64,000 nt of DNA from UBA7239 sp035430165 (GTDB lineage: Bacteria > Pseudomonadota > Gammaproteobacteria > Pseudomonadales > UBA7239), in contig DAOMGE010000003.1 of the NCBI GenBank assembly GCA_035430165.1, positions 42,749 through 106,748 of the forward strand. Direction: 5' to 3'. Under the pieces are notes generated by a model that had not been told where the DNA came from, did no database searches, and worked only from the letters and a program-made list of their open reading frames with translations. Shown in pieces: positions 53,480 to 63,815 of the stretch. Position numbers and translations under genes: made by a program. Positions within the stretch are counted from its first letter, which is position 1, and the number at the start of each line of letters is the position of its first letter.

Positions 53480-53791
53480 ATGGGCGCAGATACACTGGAC
53501 ACAGGGTCACGCACACAAATTGAGGCGGCCGCTTTCCGGCGCTTGCTGGCGCATCTCGACAGTCGCAAGGATGTACAGAATATCGACCTGATGAACCTCG
53601 CCGGTTTCTGTCGCAATTGCCTGGCCAAATGGTACAGCGCAGCGGCGCAGGACAATGGCGAGGCGGTTGATTACGAATCCGCACGCGAAGTGGTTTATGG
53701 CATGCCATACAGCGAATGGAAAGAAAAATACCAGCGCGAGGCAACGCCTGAACAGCTGGCAGCATTTAACAGCAAGCAGTCTGCGCCATGA
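53480..53791 (+). CDS. DUF1244 family protein
   Basis: A 103-residue protein of an uncharacterised, strongly conserved proteobacterial family. Typical segments are RTQIEAAAFRRLLAHLDSRKDVQNIDLMNLAGFCRNCLAKWY, with two cysteines three apart, and ARE-VVYGMPYSEWKEKYQ. The ATG at 53480 has a strong AGGAG site 6 bases upstream. The earlier in-frame start at 53372 has no support. The next gene overlaps by 4 bases. Confidence 0.9.
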   Translation: MGADTLDTGSRTQIEAAAFRRLLAHLDSRKDVQNIDLMNLAGFCRNCLAKWYSAAAQDNGEAVDYESAREVVYGMPYSEWKEKYQREATPEQLAAFNSKQSAP

Positions 53792-55629
53792 GTGGGGCTG
53801 AATCGGACAAGCCTGTCGGCAGCGACGTTGCTGGCCATGACAGCGCTACAACGCCAAAGAAAAAATTGTCGACACTGCTGGCGCTGTTGCAATTCCTGAA
53901 ACCTTACAAAGGCACCGTGGCGGCATTCCTGGCTGCCTTGTTGTTTACCTCCGGTGTGATGTTGTCACTCGGCCAGGGTGTGCGTTTGCTGATCGATAAA
54001 GGGTTTGCACAGCAATCACTGGAACACCTGAACAGTGCGATCCTGTTCCTGCTGGTCATCGCGCTGCTGATGGCGATTGGCACGTTCGTACGTTTCTATC
54101 TGGTGTCGTGGTTGGGTGAGCGCGTCAGTGCGGATATCCGGCGTGCGGTATTCGAGCATGTGGTCGGTTTGCATCCGGAGTTTTTTGAAAACAATCGCAG
54201 CGGCGACATCATGTCACGGCTGACCACCGACACCACCTTGCTGCAATCCATCATCGGTTCTTCATTTTCCATGGCCTTGCGCAGTGCGATTTCCGTGATT
54301 GGCGCGTTGATCATGTTGTTCGTGACCAATATCAAATTGTCATTGATTGTGCTCGTGTGTGTGCCGATGGTGTTGTTGCCGATCCTGTTATTAGGGCGAC
54401 GCGTTCGCGCGCTGTCGCGCAAGAGCCAGGATTCGATTGCCGATGTCGGTACCTATGCCGGTGAGATTATCCAGAACATCAAGACCGTGCAGAGCTACAC
54501 CCGCGAGGGGCATGAAAAAAAATCCTTTGCGGCGGAAGTCGAGCGCGCATTTGATGTGGCGAAAAAACGCGTGCAGCAGCGTGCGGTGTTGATGGCGCTG
54601 GTCATCCTGCTGGTGTTCATGGCATTGGCGAGTATGTTGTGGGTGGGTGGTGGTGATGTGATTCACGGCCGCATGAGCGGTGGTGACCTGGGTGCATTCA
54701 TTGTGTACGCGATCATGGCGGCCGTGGGTGTTGCCACCCTGTCGGAAGTGTATGGCGAATTGTTGCGTGCAGCCGGTGCGACGGATCGCCTGATGGAATT
54801 GATGCAGGTGGACAGCAATATCCAGCCGCCCGCCAGTGTCGTGTGCAGTGCAGCAAGTTTGCCGGCCTCGTTGTCATTCGATGATGTCGGGTTCTCTTAT
54901 CCATCGCGTCCGCAACAGCAGGCACTGGATCATTTCACGCTGGACATCGCCGAGGGCAAGGTGCTGGCACTGGTGGGTCCATCCGGTGCCGGAAAATCCA
55001 CTGTCTTTGAATTACTGCAGCGTTTTTATGACCCGCAACACGGTGCGGTGCTGCTCGGCGGCAAGAATATCCGCATGCTGGATCCGCAGGATTTACGCAA
55101 GCAGATTGCAGTGGTTCCGCAACAGCCAGCATTGTTCACCGCTGATGTGATGTACAACATTCGCTACGGCAATCCCGATGCAACAGATGAAGACGTTTTT
55201 GCCGCCGCCAGGGCGGCGTATGCGCACGACTTCATCAGTAAATTGCCACAAGGCTATGCCAGTGACCTGGGTGAGCAGGGTGTGCGTTTGTCGGGCGGCC
55301 AGAAGCAACGCATCGCCATTGCGCGCGCGATGCTGAAAAATCCGCGCATTTTATTGCTGGATGAAGCAACCAGTGCGCTCGATGCTGAAAGCGAGCACCA
55401 GGTGCAGCTTGCACTGGAAAAGCTGATGCATGGCCGTACCACCGTGATCATTGCACACCGGCTTGCCACTATCCTGCATGCGGACAGTATCGTGGTGCTG
55501 GATGGCGGCCGTCTAGTGGCGCAGGGTAGTCACAGTGAATTGCTGGCGACAAATCCGTTGTACGCACGATTGGCGCAGCTGCAGTTTGCGCAGCCTTTGC
55601 AGTCAGAACCCGGCGATAAAGTGCTTTAA
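53788..55629 (+). CDS. ABC exporter, fused permease and ATPase (MsbA-like)
   Basis: A 613-residue half-transporter acting as a homodimer in the inner membrane. Six membrane helices lie in residues 30-330, then the ATPase with Walker A GPSGAGKST, signature LSGGQKQRIAIARAM and Walker B ILLLDEATSALD, and the H-loop IIAHRLAT. It resembles MsbA-type lipid and drug exporters, but the true MsbA is usually followed by lpxK, which is absent here, so drug or lipid export is unresolved. Overlaps DUF1244 by 4 bases and, at its 3' end, the convergent HIT gene by 27 bases. Confidence 0.92.
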   Translation: MSGAESDKPVGSDVAGHDSATTPKKKLSTLLALLQFLKPYKGTVAAFLAALLFTSGVMLSLGQGVRLLIDKGFAQQSLEHLNSAILFLLVIALLMAIGTFVRFYLVSWLGERVSADIRRAVFEHVVGLHPEFFENNRSGDIMSRLTTDTTLLQSIIGSSFSMALRSAISVIGALIMLFVTNIKLSLIVLVCVPMVLLPILLLGRRVRALSRKSQDSIADVGTYAGEIIQNIKTVQSYTREGHEKKSFAAEVERAFDVAKKRVQQRAVLMALVILLVFMALASMLWVGGGDVIHGRMSGGDLGAFIVYAIMAAVGVATLSEVYGELLRAAGATDRLMELMQVDSNIQPPASVVCSAASLPASLSFDDVGFSYPSRPQQQALDHFTLDIAEGKVLALVGPSGAGKSTVFELLQRFYDPQHGAVLLGGKNIRMLDPQDLRKQIAVVPQQPALFTADVMYNIRYGNPDATDEDVFAAARAAYAHDFISKLPQGYASDLGEQGVRLSGGQKQRIAIARAMLKNPRILLLDEATSALDAESEHQVQLALEKLMHGRTTVIIAHRLATILHADSIVVLDGGRLVAQGSHSELLATNPLYARLAQLQFAQPLQSEPGDKVL

Positions 55630-56010
55630 CAGCGCCCGCATTTTTTCCAGTGCGGCATCGTCATAGGGTTTGGCGGGTAGTTTGCCCCACACGGGTGCTG
55701 GCCATGCGGCATCGTTTTCAAAACGTGCGATGACATGCACATGCAATTGCGGCACCATGTTGCCCAATGCGCCGATATTCATTTTTCTGGCGCCGGTATT
55801 TTCCTGCAGGTATTTTGCCAGTGCATTGGTTTCCGCGAGCAATTGTTGCTGGTCGGCTTCGTCAAGTTCATACCACTCACGCAGATTCTGGCGCATCGGT
55901 ACCAGCACGCACCACGGGTAATTGGCATCGTTCATCAGTAACAGTTTGCATTGTGGCAGTTCGCCGATAATCGTGCAGTCTCTGGCCAGTTGTTCATGCA
56001 GGGTAAACAT
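55603..56010 (-). CDS. HIT family protein
   Basis: A 135-residue histidine-triad-fold nucleotide-binding protein. The motif is VPQLHVHVIARF with His90 and His92; the first position of the usual HxHxH triad is Gln88, as in one known HIT subgroup. Such proteins hydrolyse nucleotide phosphoramidates or diadenosine polyphosphates. The 3' end overlaps the exporter gene by 27 bases on the other strand. Substrate unknown. Confidence 0.85.
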   Translation of the reverse strand: MFTLHEQLARDCTIIGELPQCKLLLMNDANYPWCVLVPMRQNLREWYELDEADQQQLLAETNALAKYLQENTGARKMNIGALGNMVPQLHVHVIARFENDAAWPAPVWGKLPAKPYDDAALEKMRALLKHFIAGF

Positions 56011-56019
56011 GTTTTTCTC

Positions 56020-57177
56020 TCAGATAAAGTTGCTGTCGTTACCCAGACCGAGCGATGGCCATTCGCCAAGGATCATGGTCTGGTAATTGCCCCAGCCTAC
56101 CGACTTGCCGTCGGTGACGCGCACGATGCAGTCGCGAATCTGGTGTATTTCTTTCGCGGTGTCCAGTGCAGTGCAATCGGCAAGGTATTCGCCTTCCACA
56201 TGTAATTCACCGCGCCAGCTGCCGTGATGAAAACCCTTGTAGCCAAAGTAAAGGCCGGTGCCGATATGAAAGCCGGTGTCACTGACAACATCAATTTTCA
56301 GTGTGCGCTCGCGTCCATCCTGTTCAATAAACTGTAAATGACCGCCTTTGAGTCGGCGATTACCGGTGTCATAGGCGAGTTCAGGTGCCAGTGATTTGAA
56401 TGCGACGCGCGTACCATCCGGTTTTTCTTCGCCGCCGTGGAAAACCGGATCGAATCCGGGAAGATTGACGTTGAGATAAAAGTGATGCAGCGAATATTGC
56501 GAGCCATCCGTTTTTTCAAAGCGCATCGGGCTCCATAAAAAATGCATCGGCAATTGTGAAGTGTCGATGCCCGGCATCAGGTCGAGCGGTTCGTTGCCCA
56601 CGCCGTAGCGAACTCCCCAGGAGTGGTCGCGTGTCATGCACCAGTCTTCCGGCGTGATCTCGTGGCGCACGCCGTCAATTTTTACCCAGCCGCTGGCGGT
56701 GCCAACCTGATGGTAGCGGCACAAATCGGTTTCGGTGCGAAAGCCGAAAATCTGGCGGCGGAATTCGTGGTTTTCCAGAAACGGAGGAATCATGGAGCCG
56801 TCCAGTACCACATCAAAACTGATGGGTTGCGTATCATTTTCATCAAGCCGGATACGGATTTTTTTCAGCGGTTCGATCACTTCATAGTGAATCGGGCCGG
56901 CACTGATTACATCCGGCGTGGGAAATAACATGCGACTGGCACGCACTGTCCATTGTTCCTTGCCACGGGAGATGCCGGCATAGGCATCCATCACATTGCG
57001 GTTGATGTATTTGCCCATGCCCCAGCCGATTTGCAGCGAACCGTCTTTCCTGAAAATCGAGCCGCAGACTTTTTCAGTCCAGCTGCGATCACTTTGCGAT
57101 ACGGCGGCGAAGGTATCCGCTATCTGGTGGTTGAAGCCTTCGTCAGAAGGGACAAGCAGGGAGTCTGTGCGTGACAT
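56020..57177 (-). CDS. Conserved protein of unknown function, lipocalin/CrtC-like in appearance
   Basis: A 385-residue protein from ATG 57177 with no signal peptide. It is rich in aromatic and beta-type repeats such as LPMHFLWSPMRFEKTDGSQYSLHHFYLN and EDWCMTRDHSWGVRYGVG. Such DHSWG-type motifs occur in AttH/hydroxyneurosporene-synthase-like proteins, so a two-lipocalin fold is a guess. Its lipid or terpene role is inference only. It follows the HIT gene start by 9 bases (same strand, upstream), so HIT may be co-transcribed with it. Divergent from the unknown gene at 57327. Confidence 0.6.
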   Translation of the reverse strand: MSRTDSLLVPSDEGFNHQIADTFAAVSQSDRSWTEKVCGSIFRKDGSLQIGWGMGKYINRNVMDAYAGISRGKEQWTVRASRMLFPTPDVISAGPIHYEVIEPLKKIRIRLDENDTQPISFDVVLDGSMIPPFLENHEFRRQIFGFRTETDLCRYHQVGTASGWVKIDGVRHEITPEDWCMTRDHSWGVRYGVGNEPLDLMPGIDTSQLPMHFLWSPMRFEKTDGSQYSLHHFYLNVNLPGFDPVFHGGEEKPDGTRVAFKSLAPELAYDTGNRRLKGGHLQFIEQDGRERTLKIDVVSDTGFHIGTGLYFGYKGFHHGSWRGELHVEGEYLADCTALDTAKEIHQIRDCIVRVTDGKSVGWGNYQTMILGEWPSLGLGNDSNFI

Positions 57178-57326
57178 GGTGAAAGCTGCTTCGTTGTCGG
57201 GACGGCCAGTGTAGCGCAGTCGTTGTTTGCCTGAAAATCTGCAGGCTGGCCAACAAGTTTGTCTGATAGCAAGATTTTTGTGTGGTGCTTCTGGTACATT
57301 GCAGCTGGTTTTAGTTGAATACAAAA

Positions 57327-57944
57327 ATGATAAACATGCAGAACCAGACGATGAGTGCCTTGTCAGTCAAAACCCCGCCGTTATTGCTGGACAATGAACG
57401 TTTGCGCCAGTGCATGCGTGAGCGTGAAAACTGGCAGCCTGCAGATTACCGCCCGGCTGTGATTGACCATCTGTTGAAACCGGCGGCGGCAGCGGCGTTG
57501 GCCGCATTGCAGCCTGCATCCGGTGATGGTGTGTGGCCGCAGCAGGCATGGCCGGATTTGCTGCGCCAATTGCATTGGGAATTGTGTTCCAGCACCAATT
57601 TGCGGCCGCTTGCGAAAATCATGAACAAGGCCGCGTTGCTGCCAGATCCCTTCGTCGCATGCGGCGGGATGTGGGCAACGGATGCTGCCATGCCTGTATC
57701 GCCACCGCAGCACCCGGTTACACAATTGTTTGCCGTGTTGCGCATGGATGTTGTGTTGTCCGGTCACGTAGTGGCGACGGTCGCTGGTATACCCGCTGCA
57801 AACCTGTCTGCGGGTGATGTGATATTGACGGATGCTGATGCTGCCATTGCCATGACTGCCGATGTTCCTGCAGCAATCCTGTGGACAGCATTTTTCTATT
57901 CGCCCGATCCGTGTTGCTGTCGCCAGCGTATGGAAAATTCATGA
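57327..57944 (+). CDS. Unknown protein
   Basis: A 205-residue alanine-rich protein, start ATG 57327 (other ATGs at 57315 and 57336). DYRPAVIDHLLKPAAAAAL recalls the beginning of prolyl-4-hydroxylase-like oxygenases, but the HxD...H iron motif is not seen, so I make no functional call. The C-terminus contains a CCC cluster. It overlaps the next gene by 4 bases (ATGA). Confidence 0.65.
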   Translation: MINMQNQTMSALSVKTPPLLLDNERLRQCMRERENWQPADYRPAVIDHLLKPAAAAALAALQPASGDGVWPQQAWPDLLRQLHWELCSSTNLRPLAKIMNKAALLPDPFVACGGMWATDAAMPVSPPQHPVTQLFAVLRMDVVLSGHVVATVAGIPAANLSAGDVILTDADAAIAMTADVPAAILWTAFFYSPDPCCCRQRMENS

Positions 57945-58231
57945 GCAATGATGATCCAGCAGTAAATGAAGTCGGTGCGTATGACGAAGCCCGGCTGGAT
58001 GCCGGTATGCGCGCATTTTCGCGCAATGATTTTGCTACTGCGCTTGAATTGTTATTGCCCTGTGCGGAAGCGGGTTCTGTGCGCGCGCAAATGCTGATGT
58101 CCAGGTTGTATTACGCAGGTAATGGTGTGCCGCAGGATATGGAGCGCTATGCGTACTGGCTGGAGCGCGCGGCGGCTGCGGGTGAAAAATCGGCCAGGGC
58201 CAAGTTGAAACGCTTGCGCACGAGAACCTGA
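57941..58231 (+). CDS. Sel1-like repeat protein
   Basis: A 96-residue protein containing one clear Sel1 (TPR-like) repeat, GSVRAQMLMSRLYYAGNGVPQDMERYAYWLERAAAAG, with the usual G-x-G-V-P-Q-D loop. The basic tail ends RLRTRT. Such repeats mediate protein interaction. ATG 57941 overlaps the preceding stop, so it is likely to work with the upstream unknown protein. Confidence 0.8.
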   Translation: MSNDDPAVNEVGAYDEARLDAGMRAFSRNDFATALELLLPCAEAGSVRAQMLMSRLYYAGNGVPQDMERYAYWLERAAAAGEKSARAKLKRLRTRT

Positions 58232-58266
58232 AACGCCGGCTTTCGTGCGCAAGGCGGTGATGGACA

Positions 58267-60174
58267 TTACATCTTGTAAATCACTTGCGACTTGAAGTTC
58301 GGTGTGATTTTTTCTGCAAATGCCTTGTCTTCCCTGGCGATACCAACGGGGCAGACGTTGCCCGGTGTCCTGTCATCGTAAACGCGTTTCACCGTCAGGG
58401 TATTGCCTTTCAGTTCATAACTGGCGGTGTAGCTTGTGCGACCATTGGATTGTTTCATCGCGTCCGGTGTGGCGATAATTTTCATTCCCTTGGGGAAGTG
58501 GTAGATGTACTCCTCTTCCGAGTGACCGCTGCTGCAGGTTGATTCCTGCATTTCATCCATCTCTTCAAACGCTATCCCCAGATATTGCACAACAGGATCT
58601 TCGCTATAGAAAAGCGGGGATACGTAAAATCCGCCAGTACCTGGCAATGGCAACAGGTTTTTTACATCGAATTTTGCCGAGTAATTGTAGGTATCCAGCA
58701 AGGCTTTCGGATCATCCTTGGTGAAAATGCCGTCTCCTTTCATGTTCTGGCTTTGCAGGACATTTTTTACAAAATCCTTTTCATAATCTGTCGGAATGTT
58801 GCGGAAACGGCTGCGTGCATTGACCGCAAAATATCCCTTGAGATTGACGGCCACGTCAACCTTTGCAGAACCGTCGGCATTGATATCTACCACGGTTTTC
58901 ATTTTCTGTTCATTGGTGCCGATTTTCATTGCCGGTGTGCGTGTGCCCTCCCGATAACCGTTTACCAGCAACACCGGTTTGTCCTGGTCACCAAATGGCA
59001 GCATGCCAAACGGCGTTTCAGACGAGGTGGAATCGGCGAACAGATCCATGGATGGAATGTAGTTGATCACATGGTTCACCATGGACACTACCGGCACAGC
59101 AGGTAACTTGTAGGAACTGCCGGCATTGACCAGTGCTTGCGTACTGGCGATGCCTTTTGCTTGCAGCAGGGCTTGCAGGAGCGTTGCGTGATCCTTGCAG
59201 TCACCGATACGGTTATCGAGAATGAAACTGACATCGTGTGGCACCACGGCGCCGAGGCCGACACAATTACCGGCGTAATCAATATTTACCGCCACCCAGT
59301 CATACAAGGCCTTGGCGACATCGTGCGGATCCTTGCGGTCGCCAACAATCTCGTCGGCCTGTTTCTGCACGCGTTCATTGACCACCACTTTCGGGTTGGC
59401 AACCCTGGCATAAGCATTCGCGACTTCCTCATAATTGTGGAACGTGGAAAAGCTGTAGCCGACTTCCTGGTCACGATCGTACACCGAGTAGTTTTCGCGT
59501 TTTGATTTGACCGGTTTCGGGTTTTGCCAGGCCAGCTCCAGGATCTTGTGGCCATGTTTTTCTTCATTGCGCACTTCCTGCATATCCTTGACGCGATACT
59601 GTGTCCACAGCGAGGACGGTGCATCAATCGTGATATGCACCTGATCAAATGCGCGGGTTTTCGGATAGGTTTCGGTTTCGGAAAAGTGCCCGTCAAACAT
59701 GGGTTCTTTCGCGGTCAATTTGTAGGCAAAGACCACCGTGTCACCCACGGCCACATCCGGAAAAACCACGGTCAGGCTCGTGCGGTCCGAGTAGATCGGC
59801 GCATCCTTGCCCTTGCCTGAATTGGCTTCAACCTGGTAATTGTCCTTGGGCGCCTTGATCTTCTTGCCATTGGCCTTGCGGGTGTAGGCTTCCAGTACCT
59901 CGGCTTTCTGGATGCTGGTGCTGTAGGACAGGGTGTAGTTTCTTGCACTCTCCACAGCGCGTTCTTTTAGTACGGTCATCTCCCATCTTCGCGTCTCGGT
60001 GAAAGCGCCGTTCTTGTCGATGACATAACTGGCATCCAGCGTACCTATGCGGGTAGCCAGGTCGGGCGTGTCGTCCACAGCCTTGGTTTGCTTGTCGTCA
60101 GCATGGGCGGTCTGCAATGCCAGCAACAGGCAGAAGCCGGTCAACAGGGAAAGGCGGGTATTGGTCTTGGTCAC
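58267..60174 (-). CDS. Secreted DUF3857/transglutaminase-like protein
   Basis: A 635-residue protein. GTG 60174 has AAGGAG 6 bases upstream, better than the longer frame to 60393, which would run through the groE promoter. Signal peptide residues 1-25 (ending THADD). The DUF3857 domain spans about 50-220, followed by a transglutaminase-like domain with Cys326 in RIGDCKDHATLL, His368 in MVNHVINYI and Asp381, a complete triad. The C-terminal part is a beta-rich domain. These proteins are probably periplasmic peptidases or amide-transfer enzymes with unknown substrates. Divergent from groES. Confidence 0.85.
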   Translation of the reverse strand: MTKTNTRLSLLTGFCLLLALQTAHADDKQTKAVDDTPDLATRIGTLDASYVIDKNGAFTETRRWEMTVLKERAVESARNYTLSYSTSIQKAEVLEAYTRKANGKKIKAPKDNYQVEANSGKGKDAPIYSDRTSLTVVFPDVAVGDTVVFAYKLTAKEPMFDGHFSETETYPKTRAFDQVHITIDAPSSLWTQYRVKDMQEVRNEEKHGHKILELAWQNPKPVKSKRENYSVYDRDQEVGYSFSTFHNYEEVANAYARVANPKVVVNERVQKQADEIVGDRKDPHDVAKALYDWVAVNIDYAGNCVGLGAVVPHDVSFILDNRIGDCKDHATLLQALLQAKGIASTQALVNAGSSYKLPAVPVVSMVNHVINYIPSMDLFADSTSSETPFGMLPFGDQDKPVLLVNGYREGTRTPAMKIGTNEQKMKTVVDINADGSAKVDVAVNLKGYFAVNARSRFRNIPTDYEKDFVKNVLQSQNMKGDGIFTKDDPKALLDTYNYSAKFDVKNLLPLPGTGGFYVSPLFYSEDPVVQYLGIAFEEMDEMQESTCSSGHSEEEYIYHFPKGMKIIATPDAMKQSNGRTSYTASYELKGNTLTVKRVYDDRTPGNVCPVGIAREDKAFAEKITPNFKSQVIYKM

Positions 60175-60323
60175 GTCATGCTCCTTGTGTTTTCGGGTGT
60201 GGTGTCGGTTTGTTATGTCGTGATTATATTGCCAGCAAAAATACGGCTTCTCCAGTTTGGGCATCGGACTGATGCAGCCTCTTGTCGGGTTTCTCCTGTC
60301 CGTAAAATTTCTTGCGGCGCCCA

Positions 60324-60350
60324 TTGAAAAGCCCCCGGACACCCCCATTA
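60324..60350 (+). promoter_or_regulatory. Sigma-32 (heat-shock) promoter of groES-groEL
   Basis: TTGAAA (60324-60329), a 13-base spacer and CCCCATTA (60343-60350) match the sigma-32 consensus closely. It is 115 bases before groES. No CIRCE element (TTAGCACTC-N9-GAGTGCTAA) is seen in 60175-60464, so regulation through HrcA is unlikely. That 290-base stretch holds no other gene. Confidence 0.75.
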
Positions 60351-60464
60351 AGCAGGCACCTGTTTTTCTAACGAAGAGTAGGTCGGGCGCCAAGGCCCTG
60401 CTAACTATCTGTTTTGATTAACAAAGCTTTGATTAACGTAACATCCTGTCTAACGGAGAGAACC

Positions 60465-60755
60465 ATGAAGATCCGTCCTTTGCATGACCGCGTCGTTATC
60501 CGTCGCGAAGAGAAAGAAGAAAAAACTGCCGGTGGTATCGTGCTGGCAACTGCTGCGCGTGAAAAGCCCAACAAGGGTGAAGTCATTGCAGTAGGTCCGG
60601 GCAAGGCCCTGGACAATGGCGACTTGCGCGCCCTGCAAGTGAAAGTGGGTGACAAGGTGGTGTTTGCCAGCTACGCCGGCAGCCAGACCCTGAAAGACGG
60701 TGATGACGAGTTCATCATCATGAGCGAAAGCGAAATCCTGGGCGTTCTGGAGTAA
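60465..60755 (+). CDS. groES: Co-chaperonin GroES
   Basis: A 96-residue GroES subunit that caps GroEL. MKIRPLHDRVVIRREEKEEKTAGGIVL contains the mobile loop (GGIVL), and GDKVVFASYAGSQ follows. The ATG at 60465 follows a CGGAGAG site, and the longer in-frame start at 60414 has no support. It is first of the groE operon, 69 bases before groEL. Confidence 0.97.
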   Translation: MKIRPLHDRVVIRREEKEEKTAGGIVLATAAREKPNKGEVIAVGPGKALDNGDLRALQVKVGDKVVFASYAGSQTLKDGDDEFIIMSESEILGVLE

Positions 60756-60824
60756 GGGCACGACATGCCTTGCTCCTACAGTCGTATCACCTAATTTTTT
60801 TGAATATCTGTTAGAGGAAAAACC

Positions 60825-62468
<1,644 letters not shown>

Positions 62469-62482
62469 TTGCCCAAGCCACT

Positions 62483-62520
62483 GCCATAAAAAAACCCGCT
62501 TCGGCGGGTTTTTTTATGGC
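62483..62520. terminator. Bidirectional intrinsic terminator between groEL and sdhE
   Basis: A perfect 17-bp stem, GCCATAAAAAAACCCGC with its complement, closes a TTCG tetraloop. Runs of seven T or A flank the core on both sides, so it can work on both strands. The sdhE stop codon lies inside it. Confidence 0.9.
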
Positions 62521-62768
62521 TGATTTTTATGAGCAAGAATGAGGCGGACGATATGTGACAAATCAGGATCATCAGGCAAGGACTGTCCCAGTATCCAGGG
62601 CAGCAGATCCTGGTCTTCGCAAGCCAGCAGTTTCACATAACAATCCTGGTCAACGTCATCCAGTGTCCCGAAATATTTATCCGCAAATGGCACCAGCACC
62701 AGATCCAGTTCCAGCAGGCCGCGCCGGCTGTGCCAGCGTATGCGTTGGAAATTGTGTTTGTCTGTCAT
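62514..62768 (-). CDS. sdhE: Succinate dehydrogenase flavinylation factor SdhE
   Basis: An 84-residue protein that attaches FAD to SdhA. The start MTDKHNFQRIRWHSRRGLLELDLVL includes the conserved RGxxE motif (RRGLLE), and FADKYFGTLDDVDQDCYVKLLACEDQDL follows. Start at ATG 62768; a longer frame to 62837 lacks support. It is divergent from ygfZ with only 33 bases between them, the classic neighbour pair. Confidence 0.92.
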   Translation of the reverse strand: MTDKHNFQRIRWHSRRGLLELDLVLVPFADKYFGTLDDVDQDCYVKLLACEDQDLLPWILGQSLPDDPDLSHIVRLILAHKNQP

Positions 62769-62801
62769 AATGTAGCCTTGGTAGTTACAGGTTGCTGGTT
62801 T

Positions 62802-63794
62802 ATGCATGCTGACTGGATAAAAATCCCGGAACAACAAAACGATTTCACGGCATTATCGTCTGCGTCCATTGTATCTGTTCTGGATGATTATGGCGTGCTG
62901 GCGATTGATGGTATCGACAGTGCCAAATTCCTGCAGGGCCAACTGACGTGCAACATGCAGGACATCACGCTCACGCAAGGTTCACGCGGTGCGCATTGTT
63001 CCAACAAGGGCAGGGCGATTGCGACGTTTTTCTTGTCGCAGGTTGGTGAACACCGCTATCAGTTTTTTTTGCCGAAACCGGTAGTGCCGGTGCTGCAAAA
63101 ATCCCTGTCAAAATACATCGTGTTTTCCAAGGCAAAATTGCACGATGTGTCAGAAGATTTTCTACTGTTGGGGATCAGCGGGTTGCATGCTGTAGAAAAA
63201 ATAAAGGATTTGTGGGGGAGTGTGCCTGTCGGAAAAGATGCGCAAATCTCTGGTGAGCAAGGTACGGTCAGTTGCGTGGCGGAAAATCCGGCGCGCTTTT
63301 TGTGTTGTATTCCTGCAGCACATGCGCAAGCTGTTTACGCGCGATTGTCAGCAGGTTCCAGCGTTGTTACGGGTCACTACTGGCGCTGGCTGGATATCGT
63401 CGATGGCCTGGGCGAGGTGCTTGCGGGAACGGTGGAGGAATTCATTCCACAAATGCTGAACTTGCAACTGGTTGGCGGTGTCAGTTTTACCAAGGGTTGT
63501 TATACCGGGCAGGAAATTGTTGCGCGCATGCAATATCGCGGCACACTGAAAAAAGCCATGTACCGCCTGGGCGGTGACGGTGTGGCGCCGGCTCCCAATG
63601 CACCGGTATTTCGTGGCGGTGAAGCACAGGCAGTCGGGCATGTTGTGATGGCAGAAAACATCGCAGTGAACAGCTGGGAGGCACTGGCGGTGATTTCGCA
63701 CGAGGCATTGACTGAGGCCTTGCATACGGAAAACAGCGCGCCAGTGCGCTTGCTGGTCTTGCCTTATGCAGTACCGGCTGGCGAACAGAAATAG
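62802..63794 (+). CDS. ygfZ: Folate-binding tRNA-modification/iron-sulfur protein YgfZ
   Basis: A 330-residue GcvT-like protein needed for some iron-sulfur enzymes. The motif KGCYTGQEIVARMQYRG, with the catalytic-type cysteine, and FLQGQLTCNM and GAHCSNKGRAIATFF are typical. The start is ATG 62802 (MHADWIKIPEQ). A CATAAT near 62766 could be its -10 and would lie over the sdhE start, so the two genes may share regulation. Confidence 0.93.
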   Translation: MHADWIKIPEQQNDFTALSSASIVSVLDDYGVLAIDGIDSAKFLQGQLTCNMQDITLTQGSRGAHCSNKGRAIATFFLSQVGEHRYQFFLPKPVVPVLQKSLSKYIVFSKAKLHDVSEDFLLLGISGLHAVEKIKDLWGSVPVGKDAQISGEQGTVSCVAENPARFLCCIPAAHAQAVYARLSAGSSVVTGHYWRWLDIVDGLGEVLAGTVEEFIPQMLNLQLVGGVSFTKGCYTGQEIVARMQYRGTLKKAMYRLGGDGVAPAPNAPVFRGGEAQAVGHVVMAENIAVNSWEALAVISHEALTEALHTENSAPVRLLVLPYAVPAGEQK

Positions 63795-63815
63795 CGAAAG
63801 CTTTCGGGTTCCGGC

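Noticed and set aside
60175..60464. CIRCE element before groES
   Set aside because: No TTAGCACTC inverted repeat is present; a sigma-32 promoter is found instead.
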